Assembly (NCBI RefSeq): GCF_963665445.1
Contig: NZ_OY762276.1
Coordinates: forward strand, 1,396,001 to 1,460,000
From: an uncultured Desulfobulbus sp.
GTDB lineage: Bacteria; Desulfobacterota; Desulfobulbia; Desulfobulbales; Desulfobulbaceae
Length of the DNA stretch: 64,000 nucleotides
Reading direction: 5' to 3'
Shown here: one piece after another, positions 44,582-54,189 of the stretch
Layout of the letters: every line of letters starts with the position of its first letter
Numbering within the stretch: position 1 is the stretch's first letter
Notes under the pieces: generated by a model
The model's database searches: none
Seen by the model: the letters and a program-made list of their open reading frames with translations, nothing else
Told to the model about the DNA's origin: nothing
Position numbers and translations under genes: made by a program

Positions 44582-46030
44582 CTAGCGAAAATTGGCCGCC
44601 TGCTCTCCAAGGCGGGCAAGGATCTTTTGCAGGGCAACCCTTGAAAGACCTGACAGGCGGGCCGCTTCGGAAATGTTTCCTTTGGTCAACGGCAGGAGAT
44701 CCTTCAGATATTGACGGGTAAAGGCATCCATCACCGCGGCCTTGGCCTCCTTGTAGGGCATCAAGGCCTCTTCCTGGGGTGCCGACAGGGACATGGGGGC
44801 TGGCAAGGCGTTGCCCATCACCAGGCGCACCAGGGCCATGTCGATCCGGTCGGTGCCGGCAAAGACTGTCAAGCGGCGAACCAGATTCTGCAACTCGCGC
44901 ACATTGCCCGGCCAGGGCAGGGTGGACATCCACTGCAACACCTCCGGCAGGAGTTCTTTTTCATTCACCCCAATTTCCCGGCAGGTACGGCGAAGAAAAA
45001 AGTTGGCCAGCAGGGGGATGTCTTCGATACGATCCCGAAGCGGAGGCAGGGTGAGCGAAAGGACATTGAGACGGTAATAGAGGTCTTCGCGAAAGCCGTT
45101 ATCCGCAATGCACGCTTCCAAATTCTGGTTGGTGGAGGCTAGAATGCGCACATTGACGGTGCTGGCCGTGTGTGCGCCGAGCGGTCGAACCTCGCCGTCC
45201 TCAAGGAAGCGGAGCAGTTTGGTCTGCACCCCAGGGCTGATGTCGCCGATCTCGTCCAGGTGGATGGTGCCGGTATCTGCTGCGGTAAGCAGTCCCTTGT
45301 GATCCTGGTGGGCACCGGTAAAGGCTCCGCGTTTATAGCCGAAAAGCTCGCTTTCCAGAAGATTTTCCGGAATCGATGGGCAGTTGACGGCAAGAAAGGG
45401 CTGCTTCAGCCGGGATCCGAGTCGGTGGATGAGCCGGGCCGCCAACTCCTTGCCCGTACCGGACTCGCCGCGAATGAGCACGGTGTAGTCGGCCTGGGCC
45501 ACCGCGGCGATGGACCGCCTGAGTTGCTGCATGGCGCTCGACTCGCCCACCAGTTCGTTCTGGGCATCCTGCTGGGACAGAATTAACCGCAGGCGGTTGT
45601 TTTCCGCAAGCAGCCGGCTTCGCTCCACCCCCTTTTCGACGACGCGAAAGAGCTGGTCCGGCTCGATGGGTTTGGTGAGGAAGTCATAGGCGCCGGCGCG
45701 CAGGGCCTCGACCGCGGTTTCAATCGATCCATAGGCACTGAGCACCACGATGCTCAGGTCGGTCTGCCGTTTGAGCGCCTCCTTCAAGAGCTGCATGCCG
45801 TTCATCTCCGGCATACGCAGATCCGTCACCAGGAGATGGACCGGATGGAGCGCCAGGGCCTTGAGGGCTGACGTGCCGTTGTTGACTGCCTCTACCTGGA
45901 TGTCTGGAAAACGGCGAGCAAGAAGCCGGGCGAGGCCGCGGGCAAAATCCGGCTGGTCATCGACCAGGAGAACGCGGAAGTCGGTGTCTGCGAGCTTTAT
46001 GTCCGAATTCTGGGCAACGTCGGTGATCAT
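44582..46030 (-). CDS. Sigma-54-dependent response regulator (NtrC family)
   Basis: About 482 residues: receiver (VLLVDDQPDFARGL, phospho-Asp in LLVTDLRMPEMNG, Lys in FLTKPIEP), AAA+ domain with Walker A GESGTGKE, sigma-54 loop GAFTGA and Walker B LDEIGD, and a Fis-type HTH (ISEAARLSGLSRVALQKIL). The start at 46030 overlaps the stop codon of the sensor kinase gene upstream, so they are a translationally coupled pair. It probably controls the transporter operon to which it belongs. Confidence 0.93.
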   Translation of the reverse strand: MITDVAQNSDIKLADTDFRVLLVDDQPDFARGLARLLARRFPDIQVEAVNNGTSALKALALHPVHLLVTDLRMPEMNGMQLLKEALKRQTDLSIVVLSAYGSIETAVEALRAGAYDFLTKPIEPDQLFRVVEKGVERSRLLAENNRLRLILSQQDAQNELVGESSAMQQLRRSIAAVAQADYTVLIRGESGTGKELAARLIHRLGSRLKQPFLAVNCPSIPENLLESELFGYKRGAFTGAHQDHKGLLTAADTGTIHLDEIGDISPGVQTKLLRFLEDGEVRPLGAHTASTVNVRILASTNQNLEACIADNGFREDLYYRLNVLSLTLPPLRDRIEDIPLLANFFLRRTCREIGVNEKELLPEVLQWMSTLPWPGNVRELQNLVRRLTVFAGTDRIDMALVRLVMGNALPAPMSLSAPQEEALMPYKEAKAAVMDAFTRQYLKDLLPLTKGNISEAARLSGLSRVALQKILARLGEQAANFR

Positions 46031-48456
46031 GGAATGTCCTGTCTCTCGCTTTGCCCATCCAGGGGCAGGTAAAGGGTAAAACACGCCCCGTGCAGATCGT
46101 TTGAGCGGCTGACGTCGATCGTGCCGCCCAAATCGGTGACCAAACCGTAGACAACCGTCAGTCCCAGACCGGTACCGGCACCGATATCCTTGGTGGAGTA
46201 AAAGGGATCAAAGATATGGAGCGCTGCCTCCTGGTCAATGCCTGGACCATTGTCTTCCACCGTGATGATGGCCATGGCTGCCGCCGCTGCAAGGGTGAGC
46301 CTGATGATGCCGTCGGAGTCAGGAATGGCATCCAGGGCGTTGATAATCAGGTTGCTCACCACCTGCTCCAATTCTCCCACGCCGATACGGACCACCACCG
46401 GGCTTAAGGGGATATCGAGTTCCAGTTTCCCCCCCTTTTTTCCGGCCTGAATGGAAAACACCTTCTTGATCGACAATAGTACCCCACATGCATCGGAGCA
46501 TCCGGAATCAGCCGCTTTGGGGCGGGCAAAATTGAGCAGATCCTGAAGGACTCGCTGCGCCTGTCGGGTATGGCGTTCGATCACGCCGAGGTCGGCCGCC
46601 TGCTGCTCATCGGTGATGGCCTGGCGCAGCAGACCGGTGTAGCAGAGGATCACGCCCAGGGGGTTGTTGATCTCATGGGCAAGGCCTGCGGTGAGTTTGC
46701 CCACGGTCGCCATTTTCTCGGCTTGCCAGACTTGGGCCTGCATCCGTTTCTCGACTGTAGTTTCACGGGCATAGAGGACGATTCGGTCCACGGTACCGTC
46801 TTGTCCGCTCACCGGATAGAGACAGAGGGAGAAGGAACGTTGTTCCGCCAGGGTGACCTCCCGTAGATGGGGCTGAGCGGCACTGATTGCCGTCTTCAAG
46901 GGTGGGCACCGGTCTCGTTCGGCAAAGAAATAGGGCAGGATATTGCCGTCGTTTCGCTGGCCATGGCTGAGCTCCAGGCTCAGTTGTCGGGCCGCGTCGT
47001 TGACGGTGAGGATGGTGCAGCCTGCATCGAGCAGGACCAGGGGATCGCTGATGCCCTCGACAATGGTCTGCAATACGTTCATCTGGCGCAGGAGGCTGTC
47101 AATGGCGGTGAGATTGTCGGCGGAAGAGCCAAGCTGCCGCCCAATGGCCATGAGTACGTTGCGGTCATGCTGGGCAGCCTCGCTCTCGCTGGCCCAGTAC
47201 AAGCCGAGCAATCCTTCGGCATTGCCGGAACTTGATTCAACCGGCACAAAGATGCTCGCCCCCTGAAGGATGCAACTGCTACCGGTGAGGATCTCGACCA
47301 TGTTGGCGGGAATTTGGGGGAGGACATCGCCCTCCGGCCAGACAAAAGAATCCTGAGAGCCCATGGTGCAGATATAGATGATGCGTTTGGCCTGGAACCG
47401 TCTGCAGATCTGCGGCAGAGTCGATCGCCACAGTTCCCCCCGGGTGCGGCTTGAAATCATGTTCTCCAAAATCTGGACAAAAAGCTGCACGTCCTTTTGC
47501 CGTGCTTCCACCTCGCGGCTCAACGCTCTGGTCCGATCGGCGACCATCTTGCGCAGGTTTTCGGCGTAATTCTGCAGCTGCACCTTGGCATCAAAGAGAT
47601 GCTGATTCATCTGCTCGATGGATTCGACCAGCCCCTCAACCTCGTCTTCCTGGTCAATACCCTGGAGAAGTGCAACCTCGGCTTCCTCACTGACATTTTT
47701 GCGAAAGGCGTTTTGCAACCGTTTGAGGTTGTTGACCACCAGAACCCTGAAGAGCACGTTGGTGGCAAAGAAAAAGAGCAGGGCGCCGAATCCGAAGCTG
47801 GCAAAGTAGGTGAGGATGGTCTGTTCGATTCGGCCTACGCTGCTGTTTACCGATATAGCGACAAAATCTGCCCCGGCTATGGTACCGAGTTGTTTGCCGA
47901 AACCGCGGTTTCCATAGCGGTCGATCAGGGTTTTTGGCGCGTTGAGCGGATCACCATGGCAGTACATGCACTCCCCGTCAAAGCGTACCGGCCGGGACAT
48001 GACATAGTATTTTTCACCGCCCAGCAGTTGGTATCCCTGCCAAAGCGTAATTTTTTCGTCCTTTCTAAAGAAGTTGATCAGATTCTGCTCTACCTCGTTG
48101 GCCTCGTAGTCCGGATTTCGAGCATCGATAGCGACCCTGCGGTAGATGGTTCCGTCGCCGGAGACATTGACCGGTGCCATGATTTTGCGGGAAATATAGG
48201 AGGATGACATGGCCTGGAGAACGAACGAATCGGGGAGGGATGCATACATGACCGGTCTGAGAATATCGCGCACATAGTGCTGGATGGAATCGACATGGGT
48301 GAATATCAGACGGGCCTTGTCGCGAACTTCCTCTTCAAGGACATTGCGCATATGGATGTAAAAACCCAGGGAAAACACAACCCCCAGCAACAGGGTTGCA
48401 AAGATGAGACCGGAGATGAATTTGGTCTGCAGGGTATGTGGTTTAGGCAGATGCAT
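46027..48456 (-). CDS. Membrane sensor histidine kinase with periplasmic CxxCH heme-binding domain
   Basis: An 809-residue sensor. TM1 (about 13-35) and TM2 (about 213-238) bracket a Tll0287/DUF3365-like periplasmic domain. That domain carries a c-type heme motif, C163-M-Y-C166-H167 in RFDGECMYCHGDP. A HAMP-like linker, GAF-like and PAS-like regions (about 320-560) follow, then HisKA with the phospho-acceptor His596 in TAGLAHEINNPLG and HATPase_c (VEDNGPGID, GAGTGLGLTVVYGL). It likely senses redox state or a small molecule at the heme. It is coupled with the NtrC-type regulator downstream. Confidence 0.92.
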   Translation of the reverse strand: MHLPKPHTLQTKFISGLIFATLLLGVVFSLGFYIHMRNVLEEEVRDKARLIFTHVDSIQHYVRDILRPVMYASLPDSFVLQAMSSSYISRKIMAPVNVSGDGTIYRRVAIDARNPDYEANEVEQNLINFFRKDEKITLWQGYQLLGGEKYYVMSRPVRFDGECMYCHGDPLNAPKTLIDRYGNRGFGKQLGTIAGADFVAISVNSSVGRIEQTILTYFASFGFGALLFFFATNVLFRVLVVNNLKRLQNAFRKNVSEEAEVALLQGIDQEDEVEGLVESIEQMNQHLFDAKVQLQNYAENLRKMVADRTRALSREVEARQKDVQLFVQILENMISSRTRGELWRSTLPQICRRFQAKRIIYICTMGSQDSFVWPEGDVLPQIPANMVEILTGSSCILQGASIFVPVESSSGNAEGLLGLYWASESEAAQHDRNVLMAIGRQLGSSADNLTAIDSLLRQMNVLQTIVEGISDPLVLLDAGCTILTVNDAARQLSLELSHGQRNDGNILPYFFAERDRCPPLKTAISAAQPHLREVTLAEQRSFSLCLYPVSGQDGTVDRIVLYARETTVEKRMQAQVWQAEKMATVGKLTAGLAHEINNPLGVILCYTGLLRQAITDEQQAADLGVIERHTRQAQRVLQDLLNFARPKAADSGCSDACGVLLSIKKVFSIQAGKKGGKLELDIPLSPVVVRIGVGELEQVVSNLIINALDAIPDSDGIIRLTLAAAAAMAIITVEDNGPGIDQEAALHIFDPFYSTKDIGAGTGLGLTVVYGLVTDLGGTIDVSRSNDLHGACFTLYLPLDGQSERQDIP

Positions 48457-48553
48457 GACTCAGGTCGGTACCGGTCAGTGGGGCAGGGGTACCGACCATC
48501 GGTGGTACGTTGCAATCACAGGAGTGGGTGTGTGTGGAGGCCTTGCTCAAAGC

Positions 48554-48787
48554 TCAATGAGCATCGATCGCAGCGCGGATATATCTCTCCGATTCCTTCA
48601 CCTGTTCCACATCGGTGTAGTAATACCGGGTCGGGTCGATGCCGTTGTTGTCCAGATAGACCGACATGCGGTGGAGAATCGGGCAGGCATCGGTCAGCAT
48701 GGGCAAAAGCACATAGATAAAGACCATCAGCGATCCAAGGGTGAGCACGAAGTTGCGAAGGCGGATGGGGAAACTTTTTGGGTTCAT
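48554..48787 (-). CDS. Small single-pass membrane protein of the YeiH/kinase cluster
   Basis: A 77-residue protein, not recognised. One helix (NFVLTLGSLMVFIYVLLPMLT) is followed by a soluble tail of about 45 residues containing DACPILHRM and two tyrosine-rich stretches (RYYYTD). It lies 52 bp downstream of the putative sulfate exporter and 97 bp upstream of the heme kinase, all on one strand. The position suggests an accessory of the transporter or the sensor. Confidence 0.65.
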   Translation of the reverse strand: MNPKSFPIRLRNFVLTLGSLMVFIYVLLPMLTDACPILHRMSVYLDNNGIDPTRYYYTDVEQVKESERYIRAAIDAH

Positions 48788-48839
48788 GGCAATCTCCAGA
48801 ATGGCCGGGAGGAGGACTCCCGGCCAGGATGGTGCAGTT

Positions 48840-50579
48840 TTAGATCTTGGCTGTAATTTCCGGGAAGACCAGATAGAACATGATGTAGGCCATGGTGAGG
48901 GTCAATACCAGGTTGAAGCTCTGGCCGCAGACATAGAGGATCAACGGCTTGCCGCCCTTGAAGTACTTGGCCAGTTCACGGAAATTGGTGGACAGGCCGA
49001 TGGCTGCAAAGGACAGGGCAAAGAACCAGCCGCGGAGCAAGCGGGTGCCGCCGCGAACAACGCCCTGGTCGATCATGGCGCCGCTCAGGTCAGGCCCCAG
49101 GTTGGCATCAATCATCGAAAACAGGATGGAAGCGGCCAGAAAGCCAAGGACGAATTTGGGGAAACGATTCCAGATTTCGCTAGCGCCGACGGTGCGGCCG
49201 GCTTCGCTCTCTACCTTGAAGCACCAGTACATGGCCACGAAAAAGGCGGTGACACCGATCATGACGTTCTGAATCATCTTGATGGTTGCGGCAACGTACA
49301 TCGCCTTCTCGCCAAGGAAGGCACCGGCCGCGGCAACCGCACCGGTGGAGTCAATGGTGCCACCCATCCAGGCGCCGCCAAGGATTTCCGGCATGCCTAT
49401 AGCCTTGATGATTGCCGGCATGACGATCATCATGATGGCGGTGAACACCAGGGACAGGCCAATGGAGAGGGTCAACTCCTCCTTCTTGGCCCGGCAGGCG
49501 GCTGCGGTGGCGATGGCTGCGGAGGTGCCGCAGACGGACATATCGGCGGAAATAACGATATTGAGGGTTTTGGACTCCATCTTCAGTACTTTCTGCCCAA
49601 AGATATAGGTGCAGATCAAGACGATCGGCGTAACGACCCAAGCAACAAAGATACCGGGAATGCCGATGGCCAGGATTTTGCTAAAGAGAACCTCCGCACC
49701 GAGTAGGACCAGGCCGGTTTTGATGAAGAATTCAACCTGACAGGCGGGCAGCACCCAGCGGGGAGTGCCGATGGTGTTGGCCAGGACCATACCTAGCAAC
49801 ACGGCCCAGGCCTCTGCACCAAACCCGTACTGCTTGGAGATGGCTTGGCTGCCAAGCATGTAGGCCAAGACAGCGACGAAAAACACCACGCCGAACCCCT
49901 TGGCAAAGGCGCCGAAGCTCATGCCCATTAGGTGGATACCGGCGCCGAAGATGAGAATCATGAAAATGCACAGGCCAATCAGGCTGGGGATAGAGTTGTG
50001 GGGTTTATGGGTGGTTTTCTTCTTGGCCGCACTGGCCTTTTTATGATCCGCACGCCATGCAGCGATTTTGGCCTCGGCATCACTGTTCAAGCCTGCATCC
50101 TTGAACTCGGATGTGGCTGCTGTTTCCTCGGCAAGTTTGGCCGCGGCTAGCGAATCCCCTTCCTTGGCCTTGGCCGCCTCATAGGCGGGCATAGCCTTCT
50201 CATTCATCGCTTTGGCGGTGGCCTCATCGATATAAAAAGCGTCCTTGGGGTTGGATTTCCACGAACCGGGTTTTTTGGTCCAGTGGGCGACGAACTTGCC
50301 AAATCCCGAACCAGAGGCCTTCAGCTTGCCCTTATCATCCTGGGCCTTATACCAGGCAATAGTCTTGAATGGGGCTTTTGCCATTTCAGCCTGTTGAATC
50401 TGATTGGCTGCTTCAATTTTCGGCGCGAATTCAGCCTTGGGCCCAAAGATGAAATAGGCAAACAGGCAAACCGCGATTATGGCGAACCCCAGCCAGATGG
50501 CCAGAAAGTCCTCCTTGGTCCAAAGATCCGACCACTGGCTCTTCCCGTGATCAATGACAGTGTTTTCATCTTGCGCCAT
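48840..50579 (-). CDS. YeiH/PSE-family putative sulfate exporter with large hydrophilic insertion
   Basis: About 579 residues. After one N-terminal membrane helix ([20 protein letters not shown]) comes an Ala/Lys-rich soluble stretch of about 150 residues (about 45-195) that the core family does not need. Then follow ten or so helices of the UPF0324/YeiH core, with [27 protein letters not shown] and [15 protein letters not shown]. The ATG at 50579 has a GGAGGG ribosome binding site. The family is annotated as putative sulfate exporters, but transport substrate is not proven. It heads the cluster with the small membrane protein, heme kinase and regulator. Confidence 0.85.
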   Translation of the reverse strand: MAQDENTVIDHGKSQWSDLWTKEDFLAIWLGFAIIAVCLFAYFIFGPKAEFAPKIEAANQIQQAEMAKAPFKTIAWYKAQDDKGKLKASGSGFGKFVAHWTKKPGSWKSNPKDAFYIDEATAKAMNEKAMPAYEAAKAKEGDSLAAAKLAEETAATSEFKDAGLNSDAEAKIAAWRADHKKASAAKKKTTHKPHNSIPSLIGLCIFMILIFGAGIHLMGMSFGAFAKGFGVVFFVAVLAYMLGSQAISKQYGFGAEAWAVLLGMVLANTIGTPRWVLPACQVEFFIKTGLVLLGAEVLFSKILAIGIPGIFVAWVVTPIVLICTYIFGQKVLKMESKTLNIVISADMSVCGTSAAIATAAACRAKKEELTLSIGLSLVFTAIMMIVMPAIIKAIGMPEILGGAWMGGTIDSTGAVAAAGAFLGEKAMYVAATIKMIQNVMIGVTAFFVAMYWCFKVESEAGRTVGASEIWNRFPKFVLGFLAASILFSMIDANLGPDLSGAMIDQGVVRGGTRLLRGWFFALSFAAIGLSTNFRELAKYFKGGKPLILYVCGQSFNLVLTLTMAYIMFYLVFPEITAKI

Positions 50580-51072
50580 AGAGAGTTCCCTCCTTTGTTG
50601 AGAATGATAGGGCTGGAAAAGTTTCAACTCTCGTTGCAATTGATGTGCAATGCCACTGGTTTAGATGAAAGTAGAGGAAATTCAGCATGTTGTGTTTCTA
50701 GTGGCGCGGCGATGTGTAATCTTAAGTTTTCATGCGAAAACTTAAGTATGCAGATATGATGCTAACTCTAGTTACTATATCTGGGCATACAATTCGAGAA
50801 ATGATTGGGTGGCCTTGATCTTGGGGCTGATCATTTTTGGCCTGGGCCTGGTGTCGTTGATTCTGACCTATCTCTTTGCCCTGGCGATCATTTCCACAGG
50901 GTAATAATCCCACGGCTTTTCGGTGGTGACACCAATGGTCGACACTGCCCTGCCTGAGAAAATCGACACCGGTCGTGAAGAGTGCGGCGAAGGGATTTGG
51001 AGTGAAGGCAGCGGCAGGTAATGCCCGGCCGCTGCGTCGCAGCTTGATCTGAAATGGGGAATGGAGGATGGA
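50580..51072. other. Gap upstream of the YeiH-type gene
   Basis: About 490 bp without a supported gene. It holds the palindrome at 50721-50746. A hydrophobic 31-codon stretch on the plus strand (about 50809-50904) lacks an ATG and ribosome binding site. No other structure was seen. Confidence 0.4.
50721..50746. promoter_or_regulatory. Perfect 11-bp inverted repeat upstream of the YeiH-type gene
   Basis: CTTAAGTTTTC (50721-50731) and GAAAACTTAAG (50736-50746) surround ATGC. It lies about 140 bp upstream of the transporter start codon, the usual place of an NtrC-type enhancer, and the cluster encodes such a regulator. Binding is inferred only. Confidence 0.5.
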
Positions 51073-51684
51073 TTAAAGAACCTGGCGCACACCTTGGCGC
51101 GATTCGATGGCCCGTGCCAAGGTGTGCTCATCGGCGTACTTGATATCCATACCCATGGGGATACCACAGGCAAGGCGGCTGAGGCGAACGCCGCTTTCCC
51201 CCAGCATGTCGGCGATATAGGAGGCTGTCGCCTCTCCGGCAACTGTCGAACTGGTGGCAATCAGGATCTCGTCCACGCCGCCGGAGACAACCCGTTGACG
51301 CAGCTCCTCCATCTTCAACTCGGCCGGACCGATTCCGTCCATGGGCGCAATGACACCGTGGAGGATATGATAGGTGCCGAGAAAGGCGCCGGTCTTTTCC
51401 ACCGCGATTTGATCTCCCGGTTCTTCAACAACGCAAACCAAGCGCGGATTGCGTTCCGGATTGCCGCAAATTGCACAGGGGTCGGTTTCGGAAAAGGTGT
51501 AACAGCCGCTGCAGAGATGAATCATCTGGTGCAGTTGCATCAGGTCGTTGGCCAGATTTCTGGCCTCTGACGCCGGACGGCGCAGAATGTACAGCGCCAA
51601 GCGAGTGGCTGTTTTGCGGCCGATCCCCGGGAGCTTGCTTAAATCGCCTATCAACCGCTCCAGCGCGGGAGGAATAACCTGCAT
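51073..51684 (-). CDS. recR: Recombination mediator RecR
   Basis: A 203-residue RecFOR-pathway protein. The helix-hairpin-helix LIGDLSKLPGIGRKTATRLA is followed by a zinc finger of four cysteines (C58, C61, C70, C73) and a Toprim domain (VCVVEEPGDQIAVEKTG). Its start follows directly after the ybaB stop codon, in the conserved dnaX-ybaB-recR order. Confidence 0.96.
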   Translation of the reverse strand: MQVIPPALERLIGDLSKLPGIGRKTATRLALYILRRPASEARNLANDLMQLHQMIHLCSGCYTFSETDPCAICGNPERNPRLVCVVEEPGDQIAVEKTGAFLGTYHILHGVIAPMDGIGPAELKMEELRQRVVSGGVDEILIATSSTVAGEATASYIADMLGESGVRLSRLACGIPMGMDIKYADEHTLARAIESRQGVRQVL

Positions 51685-51993
51685 TCAGAACAGGCCAGGA
51701 ATATTGAGGCCGCCGGTCAGTTTTCCCATTTCCGTTTTGCCCAACTCCTTGGCCTTGTTCAGGCCATCGTTCACCGCTGCAACCACCAGATCCTGCAGCA
51801 TCTGGGTGTTGTCGGGTTGGACCAGGGCCTGCTCTATGGCAATGGAGAGCAGCTCGCCCTTGCCGTTTAAGGTCGCGGTCACCATGCCCGCCCCGGCCGT
51901 ACCGGTGACCTGCTTGTTGCCTAATTCATTTTGCACAGTGCCCAGCCGTTCCTGGAACTGCTGCGCCTGCTTCATCAAATCATTCATGTTCAT
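51685..51993 (-). CDS. ybaB: YbaB/EbfC nucleoid-associated protein
   Basis: A 102-residue DNA-binding protein of the YbaB/EbfC family. The N-terminal helix MNDLMKQAQQFQERL and the core NGKGELLSIAIEQALVQPD and DLVVAAVNDGLNKAKE are typical. It lies between dnaX and recR. Confidence 0.94.
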   Translation of the reverse strand: MNMNDLMKQAQQFQERLGTVQNELGNKQVTGTAGAGMVTATLNGKGELLSIAIEQALVQPDNTQMLQDLVVAAVNDGLNKAKELGKTEMGKLTGGLNIPGLF

Positions 51994-52202
51994 GATCTAC
52001 ACCTTCTCAATAGTGATGGTAAAATGCTCGTATTTTCGAACCGTAATCCTGTTGTCGCCAATAGAAAGGAAAGGCTGTCACCTCGAAAGTGAGGTGTCGT
52101 CACGTCGGCGGGTGCAACGAACCATGCGTTATCCTGATGCGTAAATCGAAGCAATTAAGATAAAGAGCTCTGCAGGAATGGCAAGAGCGGAAAAAGGAAA
52201 TT

Positions 52203-54104
52203 TTATTCCTCGTTGCCTTCCTCTTCGTCGTTCACCGGTGGTTCTTCATTTCGTGTCCGGTATCGGGGGCCGATGCGTATATCTCCTACCTGGCCGGTAA
52301 AGACATCAAGGGCGGTGAGCACCACGGGATCGTTGGCCAGGGCGCGCCGTTCGCTTTGCGCAGCCAATCCACTGGCCGGATCGACTGCGCAGGCATTGCT
52401 CCCGGGAACCTCGAACTGAATGCTTAGATTTTCTTGAAAAAAATCAATGAGGTATTCACTGAGATTTTTAATACTCCCCTTGAGCATGGTACAGTCGGCG
52501 CTGTCGGCAAAATGGATGACGAGTTGATCATCCTTACGTTCAACAGAGGTGGCCATTTGCAGCGCAGCCGCACTCCAGGGCTGTCGCTCCCGAACATATT
52601 GGAGAAAGCCGTCCCAATGCTGGCGGATCCGTTTCTTGCCATCGGCAAGGGCCGGGGAGGGCGAAGGCAGGGGAACAGCCGGGGGGGCTGTTTTCTCTTC
52701 GGTCACCTCTGTGGCAAGTTTGGGGAGAGGGGAGGAGTGTTGGAGAGGCCCGGGTTCTTCGGGAAGAGATTCAATGTAGGGCTGTGAATCAAGCTTTTTT
52801 TTTTCAGGAGGTGGAGCAGCAGGCGATGGCGAATTCGCATCGGCTGGATGAGGAGGATTTTGTTCACCGACAGTTTTTTCGGCGATCGGTGCGGATGATC
52901 CTGCCGGTCTTTCTTCAGGTCGGGCAGCCGGGGCAACAGGAGCAGGCAGTTCCTCGATGGGCATCCCGGCTAGAAGTTGATCGAATTGTCCGATCAGGGT
53001 GGTTATCGGCACAATGTTGTTCATCTGCACTGCGCGAATAAAGGTGAGTTCCAGTGCAAGCCGCGGTTGCTGGGAAAATGCGACCTTTTCCAAACCCTCC
53101 AGCAGCAGGTTGAACAGTGCGGAGATGGTTTCCAGTGAAAACGCCACCGCGATTTCCCGGGCATGGGCAAGCTCCTCTTCCGTAAGCTCAAGCATGGTCT
53201 GTGGGGCAGCACTGATCTTACAGACAACCAGGGTACGAAACCATTGCAGCAGATCGTTGCTGAACCGTTTGATATCCGTACCGTGAAGATACATCTGCTC
53301 CAACAGGCGATAGATGGTGGCCAGATTCCCCCGGAGCAGGGCTGTACCGAGATTGGCAACCAGCTGATGGCTGACCAGTCCCAGGACCTCGACGACCTCG
53401 CTGGCTTTGACCTCATTGCCACAGTAGGAAAAAATTTGGTCCAGTAAGCTGAGGCCGTCGCGAACACTGCCGCCGGATTCCCGGACGATCATGTCCACTG
53501 CCTCCGGTTCCATGCGGATATTTTCCTGTGAAGCGAGCTTGTGGAAATGATCGGCGAGTTCACGGTGGGTGAGGCGTTTGAGTTCAAAACGCTGGCACCG
53601 TGAGAGAATGGTCACCGGAACCTTGTGCAACTCGGTGGTGGCGAACATGAAGTAGACATGATCCGGCGGTTCCTCCAGGGTCTTCAACAGGGCGTTGAAG
53701 GCCTCGGTGGTGAGCATGTGGACCTCATCGATGATGATGATCTTATAGCGGGAACTGGTGGGCATGAAGCGAATTTTTTCCTTCAGCTCACGTATTTCCT
53801 GGATACCACGGTTGGAGGCACCGTCGACTTCCTGCAGGTCGATACTGCTGCCATCGGCGATTTCTCGGCAGGAACGGCATCGGTTGCAGGGCTCGACGGC
53901 CGGACCCTGCTCGCAGTTGAGCGCCTTGGCCATGATGCGCGCAAGGGTGGTTTTGCCGGTGCCGCGTATACCGCTGAAGATCATCGCGTGGGCCACCCGA
54001 TTTTGCGCAAGGGCATTTTGCAGGGTGCGCACCACTGGTTTTTGGCCGACAACATCGGCAAAGGTCTGTGGGCGGGATTTTCTGGCAAGGACAAGGTAGG
54101 ACAC
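52203..54104 (-). CDS. dnaX: DNA polymerase III subunits gamma/tau
   Basis: A 633-residue clamp-loader ATPase. Walker A GIRGTGKTTLA (about 45-54), zinc cysteines C64, C73, C76 and C79, Walker B IIIIDEVHML and the SRC motif TILSRCQRFELK are present. Domain III and a Pro/Ala/Glu-rich linker follow, and then the tau-specific C-terminus. A run of ten A at codons near residue 434 (52795-52804) could shift the frame by -1, at which a TGA follows at once, giving a gamma-like product close to the 431 residues of E. coli gamma. Confidence 0.96.
   Translation of the reverse strand: MSYLVLARKSRPQTFADVVGQKPVVRTLQNALAQNRVAHAMIFSGIRGTGKTTLARIMAKALNCEQGPAVEPCNRCRSCREIADGSSIDLQEVDGASNRGIQEIRELKEKIRFMPTSSRYKIIIIDEVHMLTTEAFNALLKTLEEPPDHVYFMFATTELHKVPVTILSRCQRFELKRLTHRELADHFHKLASQENIRMEPEAVDMIVRESGGSVRDGLSLLDQIFSYCGNEVKASEVVEVLGLVSHQLVANLGTALLRGNLATIYRLLEQMYLHGTDIKRFSNDLLQWFRTLVVCKISAAPQTMLELTEEELAHAREIAVAFSLETISALFNLLLEGLEKVAFSQQPRLALELTFIRAVQMNNIVPITTLIGQFDQLLAGMPIEELPAPVAPAARPEERPAGSSAPIAEKTVGEQNPPHPADANSPSPAAPPPEKKKLDSQPYIESLPEEPGPLQHSSPLPKLATEVTEEKTAPPAVPLPSPSPALADGKKRIRQHWDGFLQYVRERQPWSAAALQMATSVERKDDQLVIHFADSADCTMLKGSIKNLSEYLIDFFQENLSIQFEVPGSNACAVDPASGLAAQSERRALANDPVVLTALDVFTGQVGDIRIGPRYRTRNEEPPVNDEEEGNEE
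52789..52804 (-). promoter_or_regulatory. Candidate dnaX slippery site (A10 then GCTTGA)
   Basis: Ten consecutive A (minus strand, 52795-52804) followed by GCTTGA. In the zero frame this is read GAA-AAA-AAA-AAG-CTT; in the -1 frame it is GAA-AAA-AAA-AAA-GCT-TGA. Ribosomal or polymerase slippage here would produce the short gamma form. Comparable A-rich sites are known in dnaX of E. coli and Thermus. Confidence 0.6.
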
Positions 54105-54189
54105 AGCTATTCCGAGAATCAGTTCTCAGGTGGGGGGAGGCGGGAAAAGGAGCCAGTGCGCATGTCTGCGGCAGGATCCTTAAAAAAAG

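Noticed and set aside
50640-50670. TGGCAT...TTGCA match on the minus strand upstream of the YeiH-type gene
   Set aside because: The GG and GC elements are not at the spacing required for a sigma-54 promoter.
50809-50904. Hydrophobic 31-codon stretch resembling one membrane helix
   Set aside because: The frame has no ATG and no ribosome binding site; a GTG start would be needed. Could be a relic but cannot be supported as a gene.
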